Shown here one piece after another: positions 33,043 to 40,663 of a stretch of 48,996 nt of DNA. Position 1 is the first letter of the stretch, and each line of letters opens with the position of its first letter. Below the pieces are notes generated by a model that was given only the letters and a program-made list of their open reading frames with translations, was not told the origin of the DNA and did no database searches. Made by a program: the position numbers and the translations under genes. The DNA is taken from assembly GCA_947625045.1 (NCBI GenBank), contig CANQMW010000021.1:1-48996 (forward strand), read 5' to 3'. This DNA comes from an uncultured Oscillospiraceae bacterium. Its GTDB lineage: Bacteria; Bacillota; Clostridia; Oscillospirales; Oscillospiraceae.

Positions 33043-33288
33043 ATGACCATATCATCCAAAGCCGAAGTGGAAAAGCTGCAGGAGACGCTGCGGCAGTGCG
33101 GCGGCGACGTGTGGATAGAGAATATCCGCGGCGAGCGGGTGGACCTGAAGGACGAACTGGGCTTTTTCCAGGGCGTGGCGAAGCTGATCGGGAATGATGA
33201 CGGCGAGTACGAGTTGTTTGCCCGCCGGAGCGAGGACGAGTGCCGCCTGATGGACTTCTGCTTCTGGCAGACCCGCAAGGCCGGCTGA
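33043..33288 (+). CDS. Small hypothetical protein with faint HPr-like pattern
   Basis: An 81-residue protein starting MTISSKAEVEKLQ; AAAGGAG precedes the ATG. The sequence DVWIENIRGERVDLKDELGF resembles the strand-helix pattern around the regulatory loop of HPr-family proteins (V-x-x-x-x-GR-x-V-D-A-K-S-x-x-G), but the phosphorylated His near residue 15 is absent. The likeness may be chance. It stands alone between mod and the M16 peptidase, has its own TATAAT promoter and ends before a hairpin terminator. Function unknown. Confidence 0.65.
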   Translation: MTISSKAEVEKLQETLRQCGGDVWIENIRGERVDLKDELGFFQGVAKLIGNDDGEYELFARRSEDECRLMDFCFWQTRKAG

Positions 33289-33312
33289 AGACCCGGTATC
33301 CATTCAAAAGAA

Positions 33313-33355
33313 GCATCCCCCGGACGGAAAGTCCGGGGGATGCGCGTATATTATC
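33313..33355. terminator. Hairpin element copy 2, between the small gene and the M16 peptidase gene
   Basis: A 13-bp perfect stem (33313-33325 with 33331-33343) with loop GGAAA, then TATATTATC. It closely matches copy 1 at 27784-27824 and separates two convergent genes. Confidence 0.65.
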
Positions 33356-33358
33356 AAG

Positions 33359-36250
33359 TTACTGCTGCACGGGCTCCACGCTGTCCAGCCCTTGGCAGGC
33401 GTCCAGCACGGCCTGGCCGCCGATGACGCATATCCGGTCCGCGGCGCAGACCGCGTCCAGGGTGTCCGCGAAAGCTATGAGCTCGGCCGGCGTGGTGTGG
33501 AGTATCTCCCGGCGCTGGCGGGCCAGGTCTTGGCCGGACTGGCCGTTCAGGTACACCCCCGCGGCCCGCAGGCCCTCCATCCAGGGGGAGAGCACCGGCT
33601 CCGTGGAGGAGATGGTGCTGATGATATACTTGTCGATGGGTCCGGCCGCGGCCTCCCGCAGGGCCTGGGACGCCTGGGCGAAGACGTCCAGGGTGGCGGC
33701 GGGGCTGGGGTCCCGGTAGCTGGTGAAGGCCACGTCGCCCAGAACGCGGACGGAGAGGTTCACCCCATAGGCGCCGCCCTTGACCCGCACCCGGTTCCAC
33801 AGGTAGTCCAGCGTCAGCAGCTGTCCGGCCACCAGATCCGCGCCGGCAAAGGCGCTGCCCAGGCCGTACAGGTTGGCGCCCCGGGCGGCGAACCCCACTT
33901 GGGCGGGGATGACGAAGCCCTCCCTGCGGGCGGGCAGGGGAGAATATTCCGCCCGCGGCCCCATGGCGCCGCTGTTCAGCACGGCCAGCGCCGAGGACAC
34001 GAAAGCGTCGTCCCGGGGGCCGGTGAGGCTCACGGTGAGCCGTTCACGGCTGAAGAGCCGCCCGCAGAGATCCGCCATCTCCCGGCACAGTGCTTCGCCC
34101 TCGGTCTGGAACGCCCTGTCCCAGGCCTGGTATGCCCGGAGCATGGAGATACCCTGGACCGCCTCGGCCACGGCGCCCCGGGCGGAGCCCTGGGCGGCTA
34201 TGCGCATGGAGCCGTAGGAGTTGCCGCTCATGGTGACGGACTGCTCCAGCCCCAGCCGCTCCTGGCGGAGGATGTTGTAGATAAAGCCGCCGTCGTCAAA
34301 GCGGGTACGTTTCAATATTTCCCCCAGCAGGGCCACGGCGCCGGCCTTATGGTCCGGCAGCATGGAGATGCTCACCTGCACATAGGGCGTGACGTGGGCG
34401 GTGTCGGCCCCGGGGCCGAAGGCGGTGATAGAGGCGCTGAACCGGCCCAGAGTGCCCTCGATGGCGCTGCGCAGGGCCAGCACGTCGTAGTGCTCCGTGG
34501 CCGCCTGGCCCAGGAGCCGGGTCAGCAGCTTTGTCTTTTGAAGCGCCTCCAGGGGCAGGTCGGAGACGTCGAAGCAGAGGTCCAGGTAGGTGATGCCGTC
34601 GGTCTCCACGGGGTGGTGCAGGACCGTGACGCCCTCGATGGCGCCCACCTCCTGCCGGAAGGGCATGCCCTCTTCGGGGATGTCGGTGAGCTTCAAGGTG
34701 GGGAGGCTCGCCAACTCCTCCGGTGTGTCCACCTTGCTCTGGCGCTCACGGAGTACGCGAAATTCCGCCATGACCTCCTGAATGGCAGCGTCGTCCCAGC
34801 CGGCCTTGATGGAGGCGCAGCGGTCCGCCTCGGCCCGGGCTTTCTCCTGGCCCAGGGTCTTGCTGGGGAGCATGAGCACCCTTGCCCGGTGGTCGTTATC
34901 CAGCAGTACCCGGCGCAGGAAGCCCTCGAACCAGCCCGCGTCTATCTTCTCCCGCAGGGAGGCGAACAGGGCGCTGTAGCTGAAATTCAGGGCGGGGTCG
35001 CCGCCGTAGAGCCACGTCTCCAAAGAGGAGATAGCGTATACCAATCCCCGGGGCGTGGTGCCGAAGTCCTTCTCCCGGATGGTGAACTCCAGCCGGTCCA
35101 GGATGCTGTGCAGCCGTTTTTTGTCCAGACCATTATCCGCCAGGGCGGAGAGAGTGCTCTCCACCGTCTGCCAGATATGGTCCTTTTGGGCCGGGTCGGC
35201 GTTTTTGATCTCCAGCACGGCGTAGAGCTGCTGCACCCCGTCCATCTTGTCCAGGATCACGTCCTCGGCAAGACCCTCGTCCAGCAGGGCCTTGGTCAGG
35301 GGCGCCTCGTTGGAGCCGCAGAGAAACTGGCTCAATACGGAAAAGGCCACGTCCGGCTCGATGTCGTCATACTTTCCGAAGACCCAGCCCCCGGCCAGGA
35401 TGGCCTTGTTCCGCTCATCCTCTTCGGCGCCTATCTCGTAATAACAGGTCTGCTCCGGCGGGGCCACAGGCGCCTGCATGGGGATGTCCGCGTCCGGGTC
35501 GATGCGCTCATAGGGGGCCAGGAAGCCGTCCAGCTTCGCCAGCACCGCGTCCAGGTACATCTGCCCGTCCAGGCAGATGTAGCTGTTGGAGGGGTGGTAA
35601 AACCGGGTGTGATCAGCCAGATACTCCTCATAGGTCAGCTCCGGGATGTGGTCCGGGTGGCCGCCGGACTCATAGCCGTAGCAGCTGTCCGGGAACAGCA
35701 GCCGGTCCAGGGCCGACTCCATGACCCGGTCGGCGGAGCCGTAGGCGCCCTTCATCTCGTTGTACACCACGCCGTTGAAGCGAAGCTCCCCCTCGGGCGA
35801 GTCCAGTTCGTAGTGCCAGCCCTCCTGCCGGAAGGCGTGGGGGTCACGGAGGGAAAGAGGGTGCAGTACCGCGTCCATGTATACGTCGATGAGGTTCAGG
35901 AAGTCTTGGGCGTTGCGGCTGGACACGGGGTACATGGTCTTGTCCGGGAAGGTCATGGCGTTCAGGAAGGTGGCCATGGAGCTCTTCAAAAGCTCCACGA
36001 AGGGCTCCTTCACCGGATATTTCTCCGAGCCGTTCAGCACCGAGTGCTCCAGGATGTGGAACACGCCCGTATCGTCCTGGGGGATGGTCTTGAAGGCGAT
36101 GGAGAAGGTCTTGTTGTCGTCGGGCCGGTCCAGCCATATGAGCCGGGCCCCGTTTTTCTCGTACTCCATCCGCCACATCACGGCCCCGATCTCGGGCAGA
36201 TCCTGGCTTTCCAGGACCCGGAAGCCGTGGAGCATGTCGCCTTTTTGCAT
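33359..36250 (-). CDS. Insulinase-family (M16C, PreP-like) zinc peptidase
   Basis: A 963-residue protein with the inverted zinc motif H65-I-L-E68-H69 near the N-terminus and a second Glu region in FNGVVYNEMKGAYGS. Full length for the M16C group, whose four domains close as a clamshell around peptides. No signal peptide is visible, so a cytoplasmic role in degrading peptides is likely. The ATG at 36250 is preferred, with AAAGGA 8 bases upstream. Upstream a promoter candidate reads TTGTAA-17-TAAATT (36303-36331, minus strand). It is divergent from higB. Confidence 0.92.
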   Translation of the reverse strand: MQKGDMLHGFRVLESQDLPEIGAVMWRMEYEKNGARLIWLDRPDDNKTFSIAFKTIPQDDTGVFHILEHSVLNGSEKYPVKEPFVELLKSSMATFLNAMTFPDKTMYPVSSRNAQDFLNLIDVYMDAVLHPLSLRDPHAFRQEGWHYELDSPEGELRFNGVVYNEMKGAYGSADRVMESALDRLLFPDSCYGYESGGHPDHIPELTYEEYLADHTRFYHPSNSYICLDGQMYLDAVLAKLDGFLAPYERIDPDADIPMQAPVAPPEQTCYYEIGAEEDERNKAILAGGWVFGKYDDIEPDVAFSVLSQFLCGSNEAPLTKALLDEGLAEDVILDKMDGVQQLYAVLEIKNADPAQKDHIWQTVESTLSALADNGLDKKRLHSILDRLEFTIREKDFGTTPRGLVYAISSLETWLYGGDPALNFSYSALFASLREKIDAGWFEGFLRRVLLDNDHRARVLMLPSKTLGQEKARAEADRCASIKAGWDDAAIQEVMAEFRVLRERQSKVDTPEELASLPTLKLTDIPEEGMPFRQEVGAIEGVTVLHHPVETDGITYLDLCFDVSDLPLEALQKTKLLTRLLGQAATEHYDVLALRSAIEGTLGRFSASITAFGPGADTAHVTPYVQVSISMLPDHKAGAVALLGEILKRTRFDDGGFIYNILRQERLGLEQSVTMSGNSYGSMRIAAQGSARGAVAEAVQGISMLRAYQAWDRAFQTEGEALCREMADLCGRLFSRERLTVSLTGPRDDAFVSSALAVLNSGAMGPRAEYSPLPARREGFVIPAQVGFAARGANLYGLGSAFAGADLVAGQLLTLDYLWNRVRVKGGAYGVNLSVRVLGDVAFTSYRDPSPAATLDVFAQASQALREAAAGPIDKYIISTISSTEPVLSPWMEGLRAAGVYLNGQSGQDLARQRREILHTTPAELIAFADTLDAVCAADRICVIGGQAVLDACQGLDSVEPVQQ

Positions 36251-36302
36251 AGCTACCGTCCTTTCCGTAACGGGCGGACGCCGCCCGACTGTTTTCAATA
36301 TT

Positions 36303-36331
36303 AATTTACACGATAGGCCCCGGTTTTACAA
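36303..36331 (-). promoter_or_regulatory. Putative promoter of the M16 peptidase gene
   Basis: On the minus strand TTGTAA (36326-36331), 17 bases, TAAATT (36303-36308); four of six matches in each box. Confidence 0.35.
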
Positions 36332-36389
36332 CTCAAAGTTTTTTCTTTCAATATGAAAGGGCGGGGTGGTGTCCTGACGGAATGCCTGC

Positions 36390-36418
36390 TTGACATATAC
36401 ACGCATCCCAGGTATAAT
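36390..36418 (+). promoter_or_regulatory. Perfect consensus sigma-A promoter of higBA
   Basis: TTGACA (36390-36395), a 17-base spacer and TATAAT (36413-36418) match consensus in all 12 positions. The expected transcription start falls at about 36425, the A of the higB ATG, so the message would be leaderless. Confidence 0.85.
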
Positions 36419-36424
36419 GTTTCC

Positions 36425-36706
36425 ATGATAAAGAGCTTTGCGGACCGGGAGACGGAAAAGGTCTATCACCAAGTCTTTTCCTCCAAGCTCCCCCAGGCCA
36501 TGCAGCGAACGGCGCTTCGCAAGCTGATCATGATCGACGATGCAGGATGTTTGGAGGATCTGCGCGTTCCGCCCGGAAACCGCTTGGAACGGCTTTCCGG
36601 CGACAGAGCGGGACAATACAGCATCCGGGTCAATGACCAGTACCGCATATGTTTCGCTGTGGATGGCAATGATTTTTACGATGTTGAGATCGTCGATTAT
36701 CACTGA
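36425..36706 (+). CDS. higB: HigB-type toxin (RelE/ParE superfamily mRNA interferase)
   Basis: A 93-residue protein matching the HigB/plasmid-maintenance killer family: MIKSFADRETEKVYHQ at the start, PPGNRLERLSGDRAGQYSIRV in the middle and QYRICFAVDGNDFYDVEIVDYH at the end. The conserved Arg residues and C-terminal His are those used by the family to cut mRNA on the ribosome. No ribosome site precedes the ATG, but a perfect promoter places the transcript start at the ATG. higA follows after 39 bases. The toxin-first order is typical of higBA. Confidence 0.92.
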   Translation: MIKSFADRETEKVYHQVFSSKLPQAMQRTALRKLIMIDDAGCLEDLRVPPGNRLERLSGDRAGQYSIRVNDQYRICFAVDGNDFYDVEIVDYH

Positions 36707-36745
36707 CAGCGCAGAAGCATATTATGACCAGAATGGAGGATATCA

Positions 36746-37048
36746 ATGCCTAACACGATACCTACCCCCAAGATGAGCGAGATACTGTGGGAGGAATTCA
36801 TGGAGCCGCTGGGCGTGTCGGCCTATAGGCTGGCCCGGGCCATCCATGTCCCCACGTCCCGAATACAGGACATTCTTCACGACCGGCGGAAGATCACGGC
36901 GGATACCTCTCTGCGCTTTGCAAAGTATTTTGGCGTCTCGGACCGCTATTTCCTGGACATGCAGAACGACATAGACCTCCGGGAGCTGAAGGCCAGCATG
37001 GCGAAGGAGATACGGGACATCCGCCCGTTCCAGTCAGCGTCCGTATAA
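36746..37048 (+). CDS. higA: HigA-type antitoxin (XRE-family DNA-binding protein)
   Basis: A 100-residue protein with a HigA opening (PNTIPTPKMSEILWEEFMEP) and a Cro/C1 helix-turn-helix (about 24-62, GVSAYRLARAIHVPTSRIQD and then ILHDRRKITADTS). HigA binds HigB to block it and represses the shared promoter. A clear GGAGG lies 6 bases before its ATG, unlike higB, so antitoxin should be translated more efficiently than toxin. The pair probably came with the accessory region that also holds the Type III system. Confidence 0.93.
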   Translation: MPNTIPTPKMSEILWEEFMEPLGVSAYRLARAIHVPTSRIQDILHDRRKITADTSLRFAKYFGVSDRYFLDMQNDIDLRELKASMAKEIRDIRPFQSASV

Positions 37049-37053
37049 GGTCA

Positions 37054-37081
37054 TTGCAATCGGGGGAAAAACTGGTATAAT
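37054..37081 (+). promoter_or_regulatory. Putative promoter of the flavodiiron protein gene
   Basis: TTGCAA (37054-37059), 16 bases, TATAAT (37076-37081). The -10 lies inside the left arm of a 15-bp perfect palindrome. Confidence 0.55.
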
Positions 37082-37105
37082 AGCGCCAAAGGCGCTATTA
37101 TACCA
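37073..37105. promoter_or_regulatory. Perfect 15-bp inverted repeat overlapping the -10 box
   Basis: Arms 37073-37087 and 37091-37105 are exact reverse complements around AAA and each contains a TATAAT-like box. It could be an operator for a redox- or oxygen-responsive repressor, or a hairpin at the 5' end of the message. On the minus strand it is followed by GTTTTTC, so it could also act as a leftward terminator. Confidence 0.6.
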
Positions 37106-37115
37106 AACAATACCG

Positions 37116-37149
37116 GTCGCGCTCCCGGCTTACGCCGGAACCGCGCGAC
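37116..37149 (+). promoter_or_regulatory. Nested hairpin in the 5' leader of the flavodiiron gene
   Basis: Outer arms GTCGCGC (37116-37122) and GCGCGAC (37143-37149) enclose an inner stem CCGGC-TTAC-GCCGG (37125-37138). It lies 45 bases before the start codon. It matches no riboswitch that I know. Confidence 0.4.
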
Positions 37150-37193
37150 ATGGTATAACGAGAACACTGAAATGACTGCCAGGAGGACATGAA

Positions 37194-39044
37194 ATGTACT
37201 GCGTGAAAAAGATCACCGACGCCATCACCTGGATCGGCGGCAACGACCGGCGCATCGCCCTTTTTGAGAACGTCTACCCGGTGCCGAACGGCGTTTCCTA
37301 TAACTCCTACTTCGTGGAGGACGACGAGACCGTGGTGCTGGACACCGTGGACCGGTCCGTGCGGGACGTGTTCTTTGAGAACATCCGCCACCTGCTCCGC
37401 GGCCGGAAGCTGGACTGGCTGGTGGTTGACCACATGGAGCCGGACCACGCCGCCACCATCGAAGAGGTGGTGCTGCGCTGGCCGGAGGTGAAGATCGTCT
37501 GCAACCAGAAGATCGCAACTATGATGAAGCAGTACTTCACCTTCGACGTGGACGCCCATATCCATCTTGTGAAGGAGGGGGACACCCTCTGCACCGGCTC
37601 TCACACCTTCACCTTCGTCATGGCCCCCATGGTCCACTGGCCGGAGGTCATGATGACCTATGAGGTCACGGAAAAGGCCCTCTTCTCCGCCGACGCCTTC
37701 GGCTCCTTCGGGGCCCTGGACGGGGAGATATTCGCCGACCACGCCGCCCAGGACCAGGTCTACATGACCGAGGCCCGGCGGTACTATACCAACATCGTGG
37801 GCAAGTACGGCAGCCAGGTCCAGGCCATCCTCAAGAAGGCCGCGGGACTGGACATCGCCCTGGTGTGCCCCCTGCACGGCTACGTCTGGCGGCGGAACGT
37901 GGGGGACTTCATCGACAAGTACGTGAAGTGGAGCGGCTACACCCCCGAGGACAAGCAGGTGCTCATCGCCTACGCCTCGGTGTACGGCCACACGGAGAAC
38001 ACCGCGGAGATCATCGCCGCCCGCCTGGCGGAAAAGGGCGTGCGCACGGCGCTTTATGACGTGTCCGTGACCCATCCCAGCTACATCGTGGCGGAGGCCT
38101 TCCGCTGCAGCCACATCATCTTCGCCTCCACCACCTACAACGCCGGCGTGTTTGTAAATATGGAGAACCTCCTGCACGACATCGCCGCCCACAACCTGCA
38201 AAACCGCACCGTGGCCTTCGTGGAGAACGGCTCCTGGGCTCCCACGTCGGGCAAGCTCATGGCGGAGATGGTCTCCGGGCTCAAGAACATCATGGTGCTG
38301 GACCAGAAGCTCACCATCCGCTCCTCTTTGAAGGAGGACCAGCTGGGCGAGCTCGAAGCCCTGGCGGACGCCATGGCCGCGTCGGTCCACACCGCCGCCG
38401 AGGCGGACCACCCCAAGGCCCCGGAGGGCAAGGCCGTGGATTCCGCCGCCGTGCGGAGCCTCTCCTACGGCCTCTTCGTCCTCACCGCCCGGGATGGGGA
38501 CAAGGACAACGGCTGCATCATCAACACCGTCCAGCAGGTCACCGGCTCGCCCCTTCGCATCTCCATCGCGGTGAATAAGGAAAATTACACCCATGACATG
38601 GTGCTGAAGACCGGTGTGTTCAACGTCTCTACCCTGACCACCTCCGCCACCATGGACCTGTTCAAGCACTTCGGCTTCCAGTCCGGCCGGGAGGCGGACA
38701 AGCTGGCCAACTGGCCCGAGGCCAGCCGCAGCGCCAACGGCGTCAGCTTCATCCCCGGCTGCACCAACGCCTTCATGTCCGGCAAAGTGGTGAACGCCAT
38801 CGACTGCGGCACCCACACCCTGTTCATCGCGGACGTGACGGAGGCGAAGAAGCTCTCCGACGAGCCCAGCGTCACCTATCAGTACTACTTCGACCACATC
38901 AAGCCCAAGCCCCCGGTGCTGGAGCAGAAGAAGGGCTTCGTGTGCAAGATATGCGGCTACGTCTACGAGGGCGACGAGCTGCCGGCGGACTTCGTCTGCC
39001 CCCTGTGCAAGCACGGGGCGGAGGATTTCGAGCCCATCGGCTGA
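37194..39044 (+). CDS. Multidomain flavodiiron protein with flavin reductase and rubredoxin domains
   Basis: A 616-residue cytoplasmic protein with four domains in order. The metallo-beta-lactamase-like diiron domain (1-245) has ligands H80-x-E82-x-D84-H85, H148, D167 and H228. A flavodoxin domain follows (about 255-395, LIAYASVYGHTENTA), then a flavin reductase domain (about 415-570, NGCIINTVQQVTGSPLRISI), then rubredoxin (580-616, C584-x2-C587 and C602-x2-C605). Flavodiiron proteins reduce oxygen to water or NO to N2O, protecting anaerobes. The fused reductase and rubredoxin would let it take electrons from NAD(P)H without partners (inference). AGGAGG precedes the ATG. Confidence 0.95.
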   Translation: MYCVKKITDAITWIGGNDRRIALFENVYPVPNGVSYNSYFVEDDETVVLDTVDRSVRDVFFENIRHLLRGRKLDWLVVDHMEPDHAATIEEVVLRWPEVKIVCNQKIATMMKQYFTFDVDAHIHLVKEGDTLCTGSHTFTFVMAPMVHWPEVMMTYEVTEKALFSADAFGSFGALDGEIFADHAAQDQVYMTEARRYYTNIVGKYGSQVQAILKKAAGLDIALVCPLHGYVWRRNVGDFIDKYVKWSGYTPEDKQVLIAYASVYGHTENTAEIIAARLAEKGVRTALYDVSVTHPSYIVAEAFRCSHIIFASTTYNAGVFVNMENLLHDIAAHNLQNRTVAFVENGSWAPTSGKLMAEMVSGLKNIMVLDQKLTIRSSLKEDQLGELEALADAMAASVHTAAEADHPKAPEGKAVDSAAVRSLSYGLFVLTARDGDKDNGCIINTVQQVTGSPLRISIAVNKENYTHDMVLKTGVFNVSTLTTSATMDLFKHFGFQSGREADKLANWPEASRSANGVSFIPGCTNAFMSGKVVNAIDCGTHTLFIADVTEAKKLSDEPSVTYQYYFDHIKPKPPVLEQKKGFVCKICGYVYEGDELPADFVCPLCKHGAEDFEPIG

Positions 39045-39066
39045 AAAAGCGCTGCGGCGCATAAAG

Positions 39067-39092
39067 AGGACCGACCCCAAGGGGTCGGTCCT
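39067..39092 (+). terminator. Terminator of the flavodiiron gene (convergent with the secreted array)
   Basis: A 12-bp perfect stem (39067-39078 with 39081-39092), 2-base gap, then TTCTGTTTTCTG. It also lies 29 bases past the last gene of the leftward array. Confidence 0.8.
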
Positions 39093-39121
39093 TTCTGTTT
39101 TCTGTGAGGCGGCTCCGGCTG

Positions 39122-40609
39122 TCAGCCGTTGGCCTGGTGATACTCACCGTCGCCCCACATGCCGGTGGCGGCGCTGTAGGCGCCCCACTTTTCGGTCCAG
39201 GTGCACTGGCCGTTGACGCCGCCGTGGGCGGTGTTAAACCAGCCCATGCCCGCGTCGGTGTAGGTCCACTGCCAGCCGGTGAGCATGCGGCCGATGCAGC
39301 CGTTTTTGTCGTTGGGCTGGAACATGTACCAGCCGGTGCCGTTTTTGTTCTCCACGTACTGGAAGCCGGTGGCCAGCTTCCCGTCGGCGCCCACGTAGTA
39401 CCAGTAGCCCCACTTCGAGGCGGCGGGCTCGTTGGCCCAGTAATTGAACTTCTGCACGCCGTCCACGAAGTAGTAGTAATCGCCGGTGTCATAGTCATAG
39501 GCCCAGCCGGTGCCGGACTTGGGCGCGTCCACGGGCAGGTCCGTCTTCACGATCTCTACATCGATGTCGCCGGAAGCCGGGATGTCATAGTAGTAGCCGT
39601 GGAGGTCGTCGCCGTCATACGCAAAGTATTCCTCAGCGAAAGGCTCCACGTTCGCCTTGACAGAATAGCCCGCTTCCACCTGCACCGACAGGTACATGCC
39701 GCCCACGATGCCGCTGCCGGCGTCGGCCTCGGCCTCGTCATCGTCGTACATGAAGGCGTACACGACTGCGTACTCGGGGTCGGTGATGTTCAGCTCACCC
39801 GTGGCCTTTCTCACGTCCACATGGATGCTCTTCACGGCGTAGGGCTCGAACGTGGTCACGATATGGCCGTCATCCTCCTCGTAGGAGTACTGAGGCTCCG
39901 CGCCGTCGAAAAACGGGACATAGCCGGCGTCGCAGGTGAACGTGCCAAGGAATTCAAGATCGAAGAGGGCGAACTCACTCGTCTTCACATAGACGCCCGC
40001 CGGGGCCGTCCAGGTCACGGGGATGGCGTCGGGGGCTTCCGGGTCGGCCACGATGGTGGCGGTCACGTCGCAGCTGTCCCCCGCGTTGAGGTAGAATATG
40101 ACGGCATTGCCTATGTCGCCGTCATGTGCGCTGCCGCGCATCAACTCGCCGTCCAGCACGCCGCGGTCACTGGCAGATACCAGATCGGCGTCAAACTGGG
40201 CGGTATAGCGGTAGTCCATGACCAGCGCCACCATGTCGCCTGTCAGAAGGGGGATATCGTCAAAATCATCCGTGTAGGTCTGCATGCCCGCGTCTATTTC
40301 CGTGTCATTCACCACCAGGACGAGCCAGAGCTTGCTGGTGTCGCCCAGGATGGTGAGCTTGCCGGTCTGGGGCGCGGGGCTCGTTGTGTCCTCCGGCTCC
40401 GCCGCCGCGGTCTGGGGCAGGTCAGGCGCGGCCGCGGGGACCTCCTCCACGGGGGCCTCCTCTATGGGCGCTTCGGGGGCTATGGGGGCCTCCGGGGCGG
40501 CGGCTTCCTCGGTCTCAGATACCTCAAATACGTCCTCCGCCGCCAGGGCGGGCGCGGCCAGGGCCAGGATCATGACCAGCGCCAAAAGAAGGGTAAAGAT
40601 GCGTTTCAT
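39122..40609 (-). CDS. Secreted wall-binding repeat protein, array member 1 (promoter-distal)
   Basis: A 495-residue protein. It has a signal peptide (1-23, MKRIFTLLLALVMILALAAP, cleaved near ALA-AED) and an acidic Pro/Glu/Ala linker (about 26-82). The strand-rich middle domains share phrases with its paralogues (GKLTILGDTSKLW, CDVTATIVADPEAP, CDAGYVPFFDGAEP, VRKATGELNITDPE, GIVGGMYLSVQVEAGYSVK). The C-terminus (about 365-495) is aromatic-rich with choline-binding/CW_binding-type units (GYWYYVGADGKLATGFQYVE, GTGWYMFQP). It should bind wall polymers outside the cell. It is the last of four tandem genes, 54 bases after member 2. Ligand of the middle domain unknown. Confidence 0.82.
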   Translation of the reverse strand: MKRIFTLLLALVMILALAAPALAAEDVFEVSETEEAAAPEAPIAPEAPIEEAPVEEVPAAAPDLPQTAAAEPEDTTSPAPQTGKLTILGDTSKLWLVLVVNDTEIDAGMQTYTDDFDDIPLLTGDMVALVMDYRYTAQFDADLVSASDRGVLDGELMRGSAHDGDIGNAVIFYLNAGDSCDVTATIVADPEAPDAIPVTWTAPAGVYVKTSEFALFDLEFLGTFTCDAGYVPFFDGAEPQYSYEEDDGHIVTTFEPYAVKSIHVDVRKATGELNITDPEYAVVYAFMYDDDEAEADAGSGIVGGMYLSVQVEAGYSVKANVEPFAEEYFAYDGDDLHGYYYDIPASGDIDVEIVKTDLPVDAPKSGTGWAYDYDTGDYYYFVDGVQKFNYWANEPAASKWGYWYYVGADGKLATGFQYVENKNGTGWYMFQPNDKNGCIGRMLTGWQWTYTDAGMGWFNTAHGGVNGQCTWTEKWGAYSAATGMWGDGEYHQANG

Positions 40610-40663
40610 TTTAACTGTCTCCTTTTTTCAGAATGGGATACTTATTGTCGATGGACCCAGCCG

